A stretch of 64,000 bases of DNA, from assembly GCF_029433095.1 (NCBI RefSeq), contig NZ_JARNTX010000001.1, forward strand, positions 2,728,001 to 2,792,000, in the 5' to 3' direction. Position 1 is the stretch's first letter, and each line of letters begins with the position of its first letter. This DNA is from Hymenobacter sp. YC55. Lineage in GTDB: Bacteria; Bacteroidota; Bacteroidia; Cytophagales; Hymenobacteraceae. The position numbers and the translations under genes are program-made. This document shows, one piece after another, positions 8,011 to 18,136 of the stretch. The notes under the pieces were generated by a model. It did no database searches and was not told the origin of the DNA. It was given only the letters and a program-made list of their open reading frames with translations.

Positions 8011-9219
8011 ATGCTTACTCCTCGCCAGCTTTTTCTGCGCCACCAAGCCCAAACCTCTGATTTTCCTTTGCTGCTCGAAATCGAGCAGGCCGAAGGCGTG
8101 TACATGTATGGGCCAGATGGCCAACGTTACCTTGATTTGATTTCCGGCATTGGTGTCAGCAATGTGGGGCACCGCCATCCGCGCGTCATCGAGGCCATCA
8201 AAAACCAACTCGACAAATATTTGCACCTGATGGTGTACGGCGAACTAGTGCAGGCTCCTCCCGCGCAGCTCGCTCATGCCTTGCACGAAACCCTGCCCGT
8301 CCACCTCGACAGCGTGTACTTCACCAACTCGGGTGCCGAGGCCATCGAAGGCGCCCTCAAGCTTGCCAAGCGCCACACAGGCCGGACGGGCTTCGTATCA
8401 AGTTTCAATGCCTACCACGGCTCCACCCACGGCGCCCTAAGCATCACTGGCTCCGAAAACTTCAAGAACAGCTACCGCCCCCTGCTCCCCGATGTGCGCC
8501 ACATCCGCTACAACCAGCTCGACGACTTGCTATTGATCGACGAGCACACGGCGGCCGTGGTTATGGAGACGGTGCAGGGCGAAGCAGGCGTGCGGGTGCC
8601 CGAACCAGGCTATTTGCCGGCCTTGCGCCAGCGTTGTACCGAGGTGGGTGCGCTGCTGATTTTAGATGAAATCCAGTGCGGTTTTGGGCGCACTGGAACC
8701 TTCTGGGCTTTCGAGCAGTTCGGCGTCACCCCCGATATTCTGGTGTGTGCCAAGGGCATGGGCGGCGGTATGCCTATTGGGGCCTTTATTTCCTCGCAAG
8801 AAATTATGGCGGGGTTCAAAACCAACCCCATTTTGGGGCACTGTACCACGTTTGGCGGTCACCCGGTGTCGTGCGCGGCCTCGCTGGCTACGTTACGTGC
8901 TATTCAGGAGGAAAACATGTTGGCGGGAGTAGCCGAAAAGGCCGCTCGTTTTCGGCGGCAGCTCGTGCACTCCGCCATTCGAGACGTACGGGGGTGCGGG
9001 CTGCTGATGGCCGTCGAGTTTGATTCGTTCGAGGTGCTCAAGCCCATCATCGACCGGGCACTTGCCCACGAAGGCATCCTGACCGACTGGTTTCTGTTCT
9101 GCGACAATTCCCTGCGCTTGGCCCCGCCCCTCATCATCACCGACACCCAAATTGACGAGGCCTGCGCCGCCTTGCTGCGGGCCATAGAGTTTGTTTGCGG
9201 GGTGGAGAGTCAGAAATAA
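8011..9219 (+). CDS. Class III PLP-dependent aminotransferase
   Basis: 402 residues, typical for the acetylornithine/ornithine/4-aminobutyrate aminotransferase fold. Visible signatures are YLDLISGIGVSNVGHRHP near the N-terminus, FTNSGAEAIEGALKLAKRHTG for phosphate binding, LILDEIQCGFGRTGTFWAFE with the Asp that contacts the pyridine nitrogen, and CAKGMGGGMPIGAF, whose Lys forms the Schiff base with PLP. The exact amino donor cannot be told from sequence; no arginine-biosynthesis genes flank it, so argD is not assigned. It is monocistronic, bounded by terminators on both sides. Confidence 0.9.
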   Translation: MLTPRQLFLRHQAQTSDFPLLLEIEQAEGVYMYGPDGQRYLDLISGIGVSNVGHRHPRVIEAIKNQLDKYLHLMVYGELVQAPPAQLAHALHETLPVHLDSVYFTNSGAEAIEGALKLAKRHTGRTGFVSSFNAYHGSTHGALSITGSENFKNSYRPLLPDVRHIRYNQLDDLLLIDEHTAAVVMETVQGEAGVRVPEPGYLPALRQRCTEVGALLILDEIQCGFGRTGTFWAFEQFGVTPDILVCAKGMGGGMPIGAFISSQEIMAGFKTNPILGHCTTFGGHPVSCAASLATLRAIQEENMLAGVAEKAARFRRQLVHSAIRDVRGCGLLMAVEFDSFEVLKPIIDRALAHEGILTDWFLFCDNSLRLAPPLIITDTQIDEACAALLRAIEFVCGVESQK

Positions 9220-9274
9220 AACAAGTGGCCCTTGCCCCTATCTCCGAGAGATATTGGCAAGGGCCACTTGTTTT
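9218..9274. terminator. 19-bp perfect hairpin terminator overlapping the stop codon
   Basis: Positions 9218-9236 and 9256-9274 are perfect reverse complements. The left arm starts within the TAA stop of the aminotransferase. It lies between convergent genes and could act in both directions. Confidence 0.8.
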
Positions 9275-9299
9275 GTAACTAAGGCCGGTCGCTAGCAGA

Positions 9300-9737
9300 T
9301 TATCCGCACGCTCTCTTCAAAAAAGCCTGCGTATCCGATTTAATTACCTCCCGATCCATGCCATCTTTTACGCCTTGCGAAATTTTCTTTACCAGTAAGC
9401 CCACAATGTCTTTGCGGAAGCCTAGCTTTTCGGCCATGATAGTACAGAAGTCCATTTCGCTGTCGTCCACAATGCCGTCGGCTAGCATCATGTCCACCAT
9501 GTCAAATATTTGGTCGAAGCGCTCCGAATCATTATCGGGAACGACTAGTCGGTTCAGGTTGCTGTTGGCTACGATAGACCGAATTTGGTCGGCCCGCATG
9601 CCGTTTCGCTTGCCTACCGTCACGATGAAGCTCATTTCCCGTTCATCAAGGTGACCGTCGGCTTTGGCCAGCGCAGCCAGATTCTGAATGTGACTTTTTA
9701 CTTTCCGAGTCTGCTCATTTTCAAAAAAACCGAACAT
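9300..9737 (-). CDS. TerB-like protein
   Basis: The frame extends upstream to 9842, but the natural start is the ATG at 9737 (MFGFFENEQTRKVKSHIQNL), giving about 145 residues. The protein is all-alpha and has two acidic segments of the TerB kind, LAKADGHLDEREMSFI and MLADGIVDDSEMDFCTIMAEKLG, which resemble the metal-binding helix pairs of tellurite-resistance TerB/DjlA N-terminal domains. Such stand-alone domains are common in Bacteroidota and their role is poorly known. The upstream extension in the same frame is low-complexity and not expected to be translated. Confidence 0.75.
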   Translation of the reverse strand: MFGFFENEQTRKVKSHIQNLAALAKADGHLDEREMSFIVTVGKRNGMRADQIRSIVANSNLNRLVVPDNDSERFDQIFDMVDMMLADGIVDDSEMDFCTIMAEKLGFRKDIVGLLVKKISQGVKDGMDREVIKSDTQAFLKRACG

Positions 9738-10000
9738 AAGGGAGGGACTATATGAGGGAACGGGGAACAAAGAACGAGAGCACGAAAGCCACTTATTGGC
9801 CACGGCGAGTTGTAAGATACTCGGCCGTGCGCTGGTTTCCAATAAGCCGCTTACGCAAGTGAAAACAAAATAGTCGTATTGAAGCTAGGAAATTTAACAG
9901 ACCGATTTTAGAAACCGGGCGGCCATTTGCTAACGATTTACCACCTTTGCCCGTTCCGTGCGTCTGGTTTATAGCAGGCGCCTTCTGAAGCATAAGAGTT

Positions 10001-10975
10001 ATGATGAAACGCATCGCAGTTTTCACTAGCGGCGGCGACTCGCCGGGTATGAACGCCTGCATCCGCGCCGTAGTACGTACGGCTGTGTACCACGGCATTG
10101 AAGTGTATGGCATCATGCGCGGCTACAGCGGCATGATCAAAGGGGAGTTCGTCCGGCTGGACTCGGCTTCCGTGGCCAATACCATCCAAAAAGGTGGTAC
10201 CATCCTCAAATCGGCCCGCAGCCAAAAATTCACAACCAAGGAAGGAAGGCAACAGGCTTTCGACCAGTTGGTCAACAATGGCATTGAGGGTCTGATAGCC
10301 ATCGGCGGCAACGGTACCTTCACAGGAGCCACCATCTTCGAGCAGGAGTTCGGCATTCCGACCGTAGGGGCACCCGGCACCATCGACAACGACCTCTACG
10401 GCACCGATTACACCATCGGCTACGACACCGCCGTCAACACCGCCCTCGAAGCCATCGACAAGATCCGCGACACGGCCGACTCGCACGACCGGTGCTTTTT
10501 TGTGGAGGTGATGGGCCGCGACTCGGGCTACATTGCTATTCCGTGCGCTATTGGGGGCGGCGCCGAAATTGTGATGGTGCCGGAAACTCAAATGTCGACC
10601 GAGTCGGTAATTGACACCTTGCAATCCAGCTGGCAGCGCTCCAAAACTTCGTTTATTGTTGTTGTGGCCGAGGGCGAGGTGGAAGGCAATGCGCAGATTG
10701 TGGCGCAACGCGTGAAAGAGGCTATTCCGCAGCTCGACACCCGCGTAACGGTTATTGGCCATATTCAGCGGGGAGGCTCGCCTTCCGCCGCCGACCGTAT
10801 GCTGGCCTCTCAGATCGGTATTGCCGCTGTCGAGGGCTTGCTGAACGGGATGCGCAACGTAATGGCCGGCATCATGAACCGCCAGTTGGTTTACACCCCT
10901 TTCCATGACACTATTTACAAGAAGAAGCTTATCAACCAGAGCTTTATGCGCATGGTAGAAATCCTGAGCGTGTAA
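10001..10975 (+). CDS. pfkA: 6-phosphofructokinase
   Basis: ATP-dependent phosphofructokinase, the committing step of glycolysis (fructose 6-phosphate to fructose 1,6-bisphosphate). 324 residues match the bacterial PfkA length. Visible motifs: FTSGGDSPGMNA for ATP binding, GYSGM, GGNGTFTGA, GTIDNDLYGTDYTIGYDTA with the catalytic Asp of TIDND, VEVMGRDSGYIA, and GHIQRGGSPSAADR for substrate and effector binding. Two consecutive ATG codons occur at the start. It is flanked by a terminator and appears monocistronic. Confidence 0.97.
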   Translation: MMKRIAVFTSGGDSPGMNACIRAVVRTAVYHGIEVYGIMRGYSGMIKGEFVRLDSASVANTIQKGGTILKSARSQKFTTKEGRQQAFDQLVNNGIEGLIAIGGNGTFTGATIFEQEFGIPTVGAPGTIDNDLYGTDYTIGYDTAVNTALEAIDKIRDTADSHDRCFFVEVMGRDSGYIAIPCAIGGGAEIVMVPETQMSTESVIDTLQSSWQRSKTSFIVVVAEGEVEGNAQIVAQRVKEAIPQLDTRVTVIGHIQRGGSPSAADRMLASQIGIAAVEGLLNGMRNVMAGIMNRQLVYTPFHDTIYKKKLINQSFMRMVEILSV

Positions 10976-10992
10976 GTTTTCTTAGCAAGAAG

Positions 10993-11034
10993 AAAGGGGC
11001 CGCAACCAACCTTCGGGTTAGTTGCGGCCCCTTT
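10993..11034. terminator. Hairpin terminator with UUCG loop
   Basis: 19-bp arms at 10993-11011 and 11016-11034 with one mismatch, a ttcg loop and a trailing T run, directly after pfkA. Confidence 0.9.
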
Positions 11035-11091
11035 TGTGTATACTAGCATTTCGCTTTTATTACTCTCATCCTTACTTATTTGCCTATCAGT

Positions 11092-11730
11092 ATGAAGTAT
11101 CATTACCCCGTAATTTCTCTCACAATCTTATTGGCAGCCTCTACCCTGCCCGCGCAAGCTCAATCGGAACCCGGTCCTACAGCCCACCGCCCCGCATTGC
11201 TGCGCTTAGGCTTGGGTAGCTGCCTGAATGGTTCCGGTGATTATGGCGTAATGAAAACGTACCTGGAATACGCCCCGCAGTTTGGGAAGCACCTGCGGTT
11301 AGGGTCTCGATTGGCCGTCATCAGTGGCTCAAACCACATTGATTTTGGTGAGGACTACAACGGTAGAAACTACACAGTCAAGGAGTCCTACCGGGCAGTG
11401 AATCTAGAACAAGAAGTGTACTGGCTGCCTTTCGGAACAGATAAGACAGTGGAGTTCAGTGTTGGCGTCGGCGCCTTTGGTGGGTATGGCAGTTCAAAAG
11501 GACTTACGTATGGTGGGTTCAGCCTGAACCAGGCCACCAACCAACTAGAGTTTTCCTATGCTCCCTCGGATGAGCGAGGATTTCACGCAGGCTACATTGC
11601 CTCTCTAAACGTTGATGTTGCCATAGACCCGGCTCGCACGTGGCGAGTGGGAGGCAAACTATCCTTGCAGAACGATACTCGCGCTAACATTCTGCCAGGT
11701 GCTCAGTTCCAAGTCAGCCGTGCTTGGTGA
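11092..11730 (+). CDS. Secreted outer-membrane-like beta protein, unknown function
   Basis: The first ATG at 11092 starts a signal peptide (MKYHYPVISLTILLAASTLPAQAQ). The mature protein of about 190 residues alternates aromatic and glycine-rich beta segments (FGKHLRLGSRLAVISGSNHIDFG, VEFSVGVGAFGGYGSS, WRVGGKLSLQNDTRANI), the look of a small outer-membrane beta barrel. The last residue before the stop is Trp and the penultimate segment is aromatic, which also suits a barrel. I cannot assign a family or substrate. Confidence 0.6.
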   Translation: MKYHYPVISLTILLAASTLPAQAQSEPGPTAHRPALLRLGLGSCLNGSGDYGVMKTYLEYAPQFGKHLRLGSRLAVISGSNHIDFGEDYNGRNYTVKESYRAVNLEQEVYWLPFGTDKTVEFSVGVGAFGGYGSSKGLTYGGFSLNQATNQLEFSYAPSDERGFHAGYIASLNVDVAIDPARTWRVGGKLSLQNDTRANILPGAQFQVSRAW

Positions 11731-11782
11731 GTTGGTTGCTCAGGGTGCGCCCTTTGTGCCCTCGGCGCATTGAACTTAGGTA

Positions 11783-12706
11783 TTACTTCACCGTTACCCA
11801 CTGGTACTGCGGGTCGCGGCGCAACCAGGTTAGCTGGCGCTTGGCGTAGCGGCGGGTGTTACGCTTGAGCAGGCGTACTGCCTCTGGCCAGTCGTGCAGG
11901 CCATTCAGATAATCAAAGATTTCCTGGTACCCGACCGTTTGCAGGGCGTTGTGGTGCTGAAAAGGCAACAACGACTCCACTTCCGCCAGCAGACCGGCTT
12001 CCAACATTTGATCTACCCGTAGGTCGATGCGCTGGTAGAGTTCTTCCCGCTCCCGCGTGAGAGCCAGTTTAATGATGCGGAAAGGCCGCTCCGGAGCCGA
12101 GCGGCCAGCCGTGTGGAAGCTGGAGAAGGGCTGCCCGGTGGCGCGGCATACCTCCACGGCCCGCAACACCCGTTGCGGATTCTGCCGGTCGATGCGGTTG
12201 TATGCAACAGGGTCCAGGCGGGCCAATTCGGCTACCAGAGGTTCCAGACCGTGCGCGGCCAGTTCTTGCTGCAATTGCACCCGCACGGCGGGGTCGGCGG
12301 TGGGCAGTTCGTCGAGCCCATCCGTTACGGCTTGCAGATAGAGTCCGGAACCACCCGTCAGTATTACCACGTGGTGACGCTGGAAAAGCGCGTTGAGCAG
12401 CGTTAGACAGTCCGCTTCGTAGCGGCCGGCGCTGTAGTCTTCGGTTATGCTGTGCGAATCAATGAAATGGTGCGGTACGCCCTGCATTTCTTCGGGAGTG
12501 GGCTTGGCCGTACCAATACTCATCTCGCGAAAAAACTGCCGCGAATCGGCCGATACTACTTCGGTATGAAAGTGTTGCGCCAATTGTACGCAAAGCGCGG
12601 TTTTGCCTACGGCCGTAGGGCCCGCCACTACCACTAGCGTCGGCTGGTTGGGCTGTGCTGCCAAATCGGCTTCCAGGAAAGTTATCAGCTCGGAAAGTGT
12701 ACTCAT
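11783..12706 (-). CDS. miaA: tRNA dimethylallyltransferase
   Basis: MiaA transfers the dimethylallyl group of DMAPP to N6 of adenosine 37 in tRNAs reading codons that begin with U. The P-loop is clear (VVVAGPTAVGKTAL), followed by VVSADSRQFFREMSIGTAKPT, where the Asp-Ser-Arg-Gln motif binds tRNA and substrate, then HHFIDSHSITEDYSAGRYE and TGGSGLYLQAVTDGL. The C-terminus has the RRYAKRQLTWLRRD signature. 307 residues is the usual length. It is 44 bp downstream of the glycosyltransferase gene on the same strand and may be cotranscribed. Confidence 0.97.
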   Translation of the reverse strand: MSTLSELITFLEADLAAQPNQPTLVVVAGPTAVGKTALCVQLAQHFHTEVVSADSRQFFREMSIGTAKPTPEEMQGVPHHFIDSHSITEDYSAGRYEADCLTLLNALFQRHHVVILTGGSGLYLQAVTDGLDELPTADPAVRVQLQQELAAHGLEPLVAELARLDPVAYNRIDRQNPQRVLRAVEVCRATGQPFSSFHTAGRSAPERPFRIIKLALTREREELYQRIDLRVDQMLEAGLLAEVESLLPFQHHNALQTVGYQEIFDYLNGLHDWPEAVRLLKRNTRRYAKRQLTWLRRDPQYQWVTVK

Positions 12707-12750
12707 GGTAGCAAGAGCAAAGAAAGTAAGTGACCTAATGTCGAGGGATA

Positions 12751-13878
12751 CTACGATTTGCTGTCAACCAAGCCGGTATACAGCGCCAGTAGGTGCTGCT
12801 CCTCGTGTTGCCAGCTCAACTCGCGGCGGGCCCGCCGACAATTTTCTGCTAGCTGCTGATAACGCGCGGGATTGTCGCGCAGCAGATAGTTGAGCGTCGC
12901 TGCTAGTGTGGTTGGCTCTAGGTTAGGTACGATTTCCGCAACGTCGTACTGGTCGTTGAGGGCGCGATATTCCGGGAAGTCTACCACCACCTGCGGGATG
13001 CCGGCGTGGAGATAATCAAAAAACTTGTTGGCGAGGGAGTAGTAGTAGCTCAGGCCCTGGTTTTCCAGCAACATCACTCCCAATCCCGCGTTCCGCGTCA
13101 CTTCACGTAGGGCGTCGGGCAGCACGAAGCCGCGGAATTCCACCTGCCCGCTCGCCAGCAGCCCGAGTGCTGCCGCCTGCGCCCGCAAGCTTTCCGACAA
13201 GTCGCCCTCCCCACAAATAACCAGCCGACCCGCCACCTGCGGCATGGCTTCGAGCAGCGCCTCTAGCCCCCGCCCCGCGTTGAGGGCCCCCTGATACAAA
13301 ATGTAGCCCGCGTCAGGCGCCGCCTTAGGAGTTGGCGGCAGGGCTGTCTCCGACAGCCGGCTGATGTTGCGCACCACTTCTACCGGCCGCCCGTAGCGCT
13401 CCTCGAACACCCGCGCCAATGCCGGCCCGACGGTGTAAACCAAGTTGGCACGAGGCACTATGAAGCGTTCCACCCACCGCCACACTCGCTGCACGGCCGG
13501 CCGTGCCACCACCTCGGGCACCTCCGTAAATAGCTCGTGAGCATCATACACGAAGGGCTGCCCACCTAGCCGCGCCCGCAGCCATACTGGCAATGCTGTA
13601 TCAAGGTCGATGGCGCACCACACGGCAGCGCGGCGCGGCAGCAGATACAGCAACAGGCGCAGGTTATACTCGAGGTAAAACAGCTTGCCGCGTTGAAACC
13701 AACACTGCAAGCGGTGCTGTTGGTAGGGTTGCGGCACGAGTGGCTGCGAATTATTCCATTGCCGCCCAATCAACCGTACTTCGTATCCTGCCTCGGCCAA
13801 GCTGCTGCAAATCCGCTGCATGCGTTGGTCATAGTTAAGATCAGTGGTAACGGCAAAATACAAGCATGGAACAGTCAT
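12751..13878 (-). CDS. Family 4 glycosyltransferase
   Basis: 375 residues with a GT-B (GT4-like) layout. The N-terminal acceptor domain starts with LYFAVTTDLNYDQRMQRICSSLAEAGYEVRLIGR and contains FVYDAHELFTEVPEV, a motif common in GT4 enzymes that act on surface glycans. The C-terminal nucleotide-sugar domain has YILYQGALNAGRGLEALLEAMP, LVICGEGD and SLANKFFDYLHAGIPQVVVDFPEYR. No signal peptide, so it acts at the cytoplasmic face. There is no polysaccharide cluster nearby, so the acceptor is unknown. Confidence 0.88.
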   Translation of the reverse strand: MTVPCLYFAVTTDLNYDQRMQRICSSLAEAGYEVRLIGRQWNNSQPLVPQPYQQHRLQCWFQRGKLFYLEYNLRLLLYLLPRRAAVWCAIDLDTALPVWLRARLGGQPFVYDAHELFTEVPEVVARPAVQRVWRWVERFIVPRANLVYTVGPALARVFEERYGRPVEVVRNISRLSETALPPTPKAAPDAGYILYQGALNAGRGLEALLEAMPQVAGRLVICGEGDLSESLRAQAAALGLLASGQVEFRGFVLPDALREVTRNAGLGVMLLENQGLSYYYSLANKFFDYLHAGIPQVVVDFPEYRALNDQYDVAEIVPNLEPTTLAATLNYLLRDNPARYQQLAENCRRARRELSWQHEEQHLLALYTGLVDSKS

Positions 13879-14017
13879 AGTACACGTCGTGCAACTTCCC
13901 GGTGATATCAGTGGTTAGAATCGTGGAGGTTCGGGATATTTTCGTCAAATTTAGGGGTTAAACCCGGCCCCCGCAGGAGTTTCCAATTTGCTCTTGTTTC
14001 AGCCCTTCTTTACCCTG

Positions 14018-17000
14018 ATGCCTCATTCTGCTGCTCCGACGTCCACTGCTGCCGTGGCCATGCCGACAGATTTCTACCGTGCGCTTTTCGAAGACGCCTA
14101 TGATGCTCAGTTGCTCTACAACGAGCAAGGCAACTTAGTCGACTGCAACAAAGCTGCGCTGCATCTGCTTGGCATTAGCCGTACCGACTTGCAGACCAAT
14201 GGCCTGATGGCCTTAACTGTGCCGACTACCACCAACGGGCAGTGGCACACCGAAGCCACGCTGCGCGAAGCTATCCGGTACACGGCCCGCACGGGCAAAG
14301 AAGCGTCGCGGCCTTGGCAAGCGCGCCGTCCTAATCAGCGGAACTTGATGGCTCAGATTACGCTGCGCCGCTTGACTTTACCTAATGGCCAGGTACAGGT
14401 CCTGCTTGGGCTTCGCGAAACTGCCCCCGCTAGTCGGCCGGCCGACACCGAGGTGCAGCAACTGGTACTCGACCGCACGCAGGAGCAGCTGCGCGACTTG
14501 CTTTCGCGCACCACGCTGAGCTATGTACTTCTCGACCGGGAAGGCTTTGTGGTGGACGCCAACGATTTTTTTCTGGAGTTCACCGGGTACACCCGCGACG
14601 AGGTTCTTGATAAGCCTTACCATACCACGTTCTCGCCGACGGCTGAGCGTGAGTTACGGTTGCAGTCTTTCCTGACTTGCATTCGGGAAGAGCGGTTGCA
14701 GGACTTCTACGAACGCTCTCTGCTCACCAAGAACGGCCAGACGCGCATGGTGCACTGGCACGCCGAGTTTGCGCACGATGCCGCAGGCGCCATTACGGGC
14801 ATCTTCTTGGTCGGGCGCGACTTTACGGAGCGCCACGTAGCGGCCCGCGCCCTCACTGACAACCGCAACCGCCTCCAAGACTTCCTCGACAACGCCCACG
14901 ACCTTATCCAGAACCTGAGCATCGACAACCGGCTCTTGTTCGTCAATAAAGCCTGGAAGGAAAAGCTCGGCTACAGCGACGAAGACCTGCCCAACCTCAG
15001 CCTTTCGGACGTGGTGCACCCCTACTACAAAGCCAAGCTGCTGTATCAGCTGCGCAACTTGTATAAGGGCGAAAAAGTCAACAAGCTCGAAACAGTATTC
15101 CTAACCAAGACGGGCAAACCTGTTCACCTGATTGGTTCGATTTCCTGCTCCTGGCAAGACAACGAGCCCGTAAGCACCCGCGCCATTCTGCACGACATCA
15201 CCGACCGCATCAAGGCCGAACGCTTGCAGAAGGTGTACTACAGCATTGCTAACCTGGCCATTAGCTCGAAAGACTTGCATTCCCTCTACGGTGCTATTCA
15301 CCGGGAGCTGAGCAAGATCATCGAAACCAACAACTTCTACATTGCTCTCTGCGACGAAGCGCGGACGCAATTGCAGTTTGCTTACTTCGTTGACCAGAAT
15401 ACGCCGGGCGAAGTAGGAGCCGTGTCGCGGCCTTTCTCTTCGGGCATGTCGGAGTACATTATCCGGACGGGGCGGCCGCAGTATATGCTGCGCCACGAGT
15501 TGGAAGAGCTCATTAGCAGCGGCACCATCACGGCGTATGGCCTAATACCCGAAGTAATGCTCTGCTCCCCATTGAGCATCGGGGAACGGATTATCGGGGT
15601 AATTGCCGTGCAGGATTATCACAAGGCCGATGCCTACGCCCCTACCGACCTCGAGATTCTGCACTTTATTTCCAACCAGGTAGCGTTGGCCATTGAGCGC
15701 AAGCGCAACGAGGTTCAAATTCAGAAGCAGAACGCACGTCTGAATGCTATTTTCGAAAGCGGCTCGCACTTGATGTGGTCCGTGGATACGCACTCGCGCC
15801 TCACTTCTTTCAACCGCAACTACGCCGCTTATTTCTTGCGGCGCAACGGGGTGTACCCGGCGCCGAACGTGAACTTGTTCCAGGCCGATTTGGCCATGAT
15901 GGAGGAAGATGCGCGCGAACTGTTTGTAGAAAACTACCGCAAGGCGTTTCAGGGACAGCCTCAGCGCTTCGAGGTACGTCTGCAAGACGCCCGCGGCGCC
16001 GATTCGTGGCGCGAAATCTTCCTTAACCCCATCTATCTTGATGACGGCTCGTTCGAGGAAATTTCGGGTATTGCCCACGACATTACCGAAAAGAAACACT
16101 CGCAACTGGAGTTAGCCGCGCAGGAAGAGAAGTTCCGCGCCATTTTCGAGTCGTTCCAGGACGTCTACTATCGTACCGATGACCAAGGCATGTTAACCTT
16201 GGTCAGCCCTTCGGTGCTGGACGTGTTAGGCTACGCCGCTGAGGAAGTGGTGGGTACGCCTATTTCCAACTACTACATTCACTCTCAAGAGCGCGACAAC
16301 CTGTTGCGCGTTATTCAGATGAATGGGGACGCGCGCAACTTCCCAATCGAAATGCGCCACAAGCAGGGCCACAGCGTAAGCATGTTGGTGAATGCACGAC
16401 TGGTTACTGGTGGCACAACTGGTACCGAAGGCATTGCGCGTGACATCACCACGTTCAACCAGATGCAGCTTGACCTGCGGCGGGCCAAGGATGAAGCCGA
16501 ATCGGCGTTGGAAGCCAAAACGCTATTCCTGGCCAATATGAGCCACGAGTTGCGGACGCCTATGAACGGCATCATCGGCATGATTGACTTGCTGCACCAA
16601 ACGGTGAGCAGCGAAGAGCAGGAAGAATACGTTGACACTCTGCGGAAGTCCAGCGACGCGCTGTTGGCTATTCTGAACGACATCCTGGACCTCTCCAAGA
16701 TTCAGGCGGGCAAGCTACAGCTCAACGAGGAGGGCATGGACTTGCACTACACGCTGGAGAAGATCCACTCGTTGTTTGCGAACCGGGCGCAGCAAAAGCG
16801 TCTTACGTTCTCGTACCATATCGCGCCTAACACCCCGCGCTTCATCGTGACCGATGAAACGCGTTTGTTGCAGATACTCAGCAACCTCACTTCCAACGCC
16901 ATCAAGTTCACGTCGCAGGGCACGGTGAGTATTATTGTGTCGACGGATAAGCGCGAGGACGACGAGTACAAACTGCGCATTGCGGTGCAGGACTCTGGTA

Positions 17001-18067
17001 TTGGTATTTCCACGGAAAATGCCAAACTGCTGTTCACCAACTTCACGCAGCTCGATACGACACCTACCAAGGCGTTTGGCGGCACAGGCTTAGGTCTCGC
17101 CATCAGCAAGCAACTAGCTGAGTTGTTGGGCGGCGACATTGGGGTACTCTCCAACGAAGGCGACGGCAGCACGTTCTGGTTTACGCTACGCTGCCGCGCA
17201 GCTTACAACGAAGACGAAATCGTGCAGGAGCGGCTGGCCTCGCGCGAGCGGGCTCCCGACATCACCCGCTTCGATACAGCACCGCGCGTTTTGCTCGTCG
17301 ATGACAATCCCATCAACCTGAAAGTGGCTATCCGCCTGCTCGACAAGCTAGGCTGTGAAGTGGCCGTGGCCGACAACGGCTTTGAAGCCATCAGCAAAGC
17401 CACGGCGCCTGGCTCTAAGTTCGACTTAGTGTTCATGGATATTCAGATGCCGGAAATGGACGGCGTAGCGGCCATGCAGGAAATCCGGCGTCGCTTAGGC
17501 GCTGCATGCCCGCCCGTGGTGGCCATGACGGCCTATTCCATGAAGGAAGACGCCGAACGGTTTGTGCGCGAGGGCATGGACGACTACGTTTCCAAACCCG
17601 TGAAAAGCCAGGATTTGCACTCGGTGCTACGGCGTTGGGTAACAGCAGGGCCAGCCATGCGGGCGGCCGCCGCCACGGCGGTTACCGCAGCAGTTGAAGC
17701 CGCTCCTGCTGCCGCGGAAGAACCGCCATTTATTGATCCGGATGTAATAGAGCAACTGCGGCAACTGGGTGGTGCCGAATTTGCGGCTCAGCTCTACCAA
17801 GACTTCGAGGTAGAAGTAACGCAGCTCCTTGATGAAGCCCAAATATTGGTGCAGAGTGGGCAGTACGAACAGATTTTACCACATTTGCACCAATTAAAGG
17901 GAACTGGCTTTACTTTAGGTCTAACTTTGCTAGCAGAGTGTGCCAAGGAGATAGAGCACAATTTGAAAAAAGGCGACCAGAGCAACGTAGAGCAGGATTT
18001 TCAAAAGTTAATGGATTACTTCACTCGATTTAAAGCAGTCTATCCGGGCGTGACGAGTGACTTGTAA
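14018..18067 (+). CDS. Hybrid sensor histidine kinase with PAS, GAF, REC and Hpt domains
   Basis: The ATG at 14018 is preferred over an in-frame TTG ten codons upstream. In order I see PAS domains at about residues 20-140, 165-285 and 290-405, a GAF domain at about 410-560 (SIANLAISSKDLHSLYGAI), two more PAS domains (about 570-690 and 705-820), HisKA with FLANMSHELRTPMNG (His843), HATPase with LSNLTSNAIKF, DSGIGIS and GGTGLGLAIS, a receiver with VFMDIQMPEMDG (Asp1141), and a C-terminal Hpt domain with HLHQLKGTG (His1291). No membrane segment is visible, so it is a cytoplasmic sensor able to run a full His-Asp-His relay. The single-domain receiver gene directly downstream is a likely output partner. 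Confidence 0.93.
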   Translation: MPHSAAPTSTAAVAMPTDFYRALFEDAYDAQLLYNEQGNLVDCNKAALHLLGISRTDLQTNGLMALTVPTTTNGQWHTEATLREAIRYTARTGKEASRPWQARRPNQRNLMAQITLRRLTLPNGQVQVLLGLRETAPASRPADTEVQQLVLDRTQEQLRDLLSRTTLSYVLLDREGFVVDANDFFLEFTGYTRDEVLDKPYHTTFSPTAERELRLQSFLTCIREERLQDFYERSLLTKNGQTRMVHWHAEFAHDAAGAITGIFLVGRDFTERHVAARALTDNRNRLQDFLDNAHDLIQNLSIDNRLLFVNKAWKEKLGYSDEDLPNLSLSDVVHPYYKAKLLYQLRNLYKGEKVNKLETVFLTKTGKPVHLIGSISCSWQDNEPVSTRAILHDITDRIKAERLQKVYYSIANLAISSKDLHSLYGAIHRELSKIIETNNFYIALCDEARTQLQFAYFVDQNTPGEVGAVSRPFSSGMSEYIIRTGRPQYMLRHELEELISSGTITAYGLIPEVMLCSPLSIGERIIGVIAVQDYHKADAYAPTDLEILHFISNQVALAIERKRNEVQIQKQNARLNAIFESGSHLMWSVDTHSRLTSFNRNYAAYFLRRNGVYPAPNVNLFQADLAMMEEDARELFVENYRKAFQGQPQRFEVRLQDARGADSWREIFLNPIYLDDGSFEEISGIAHDITEKKHSQLELAAQEEKFRAIFESFQDVYYRTDDQGMLTLVSPSVLDVLGYAAEEVVGTPISNYYIHSQERDNLLRVIQMNGDARNFPIEMRHKQGHSVSMLVNARLVTGGTTGTEGIARDITTFNQMQLDLRRAKDEAESALEAKTLFLANMSHELRTPMNGIIGMIDLLHQTVSSEEQEEYVDTLRKSSDALLAILNDILDLSKIQAGKLQLNEEGMDLHYTLEKIHSLFANRAQQKRLTFSYHIAPNTPRFIVTDETRLLQILSNLTSNAIKFTSQGTVSIIVSTDKREDDEYKLRIAVQDSGIGISTENAKLLFTNFTQLDTTPTKAFGGTGLGLAISKQLAELLGGDIGVLSNEGDGSTFWFTLRCRAAYNEDEIVQERLASRERAPDITRFDTAPRVLLVDDNPINLKVAIRLLDKLGCEVAVADNGFEAISKATAPGSKFDLVFMDIQMPEMDGVAAMQEIRRRLGAACPPVVAMTAYSMKEDAERFVREGMDDYVSKPVKSQDLHSVLRRWVTAGPAMRAAAATAVTAAVEAAPAAAEEPPFIDPDVIEQLRQLGGAEFAAQLYQDFEVEVTQLLDEAQILVQSGQYEQILPHLHQLKGTGFTLGLTLLAECAKEIEHNLKKGDQSNVEQDFQKLMDYFTRFKAVYPGVTSDL

Positions 18068-18136
18068 GTGCCCGAAAACATCTTTTTAATTTTACCTTTT
18101 CAACCCGAACCCCTACATCATTACTTTCTCTCTCTC

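Noticed and set aside
9938..10906. 322-codon ORF antisense to pfkA
   Set aside because: The sense strand encodes a full phosphofructokinase with all motifs; the antisense product has no recognisable features.
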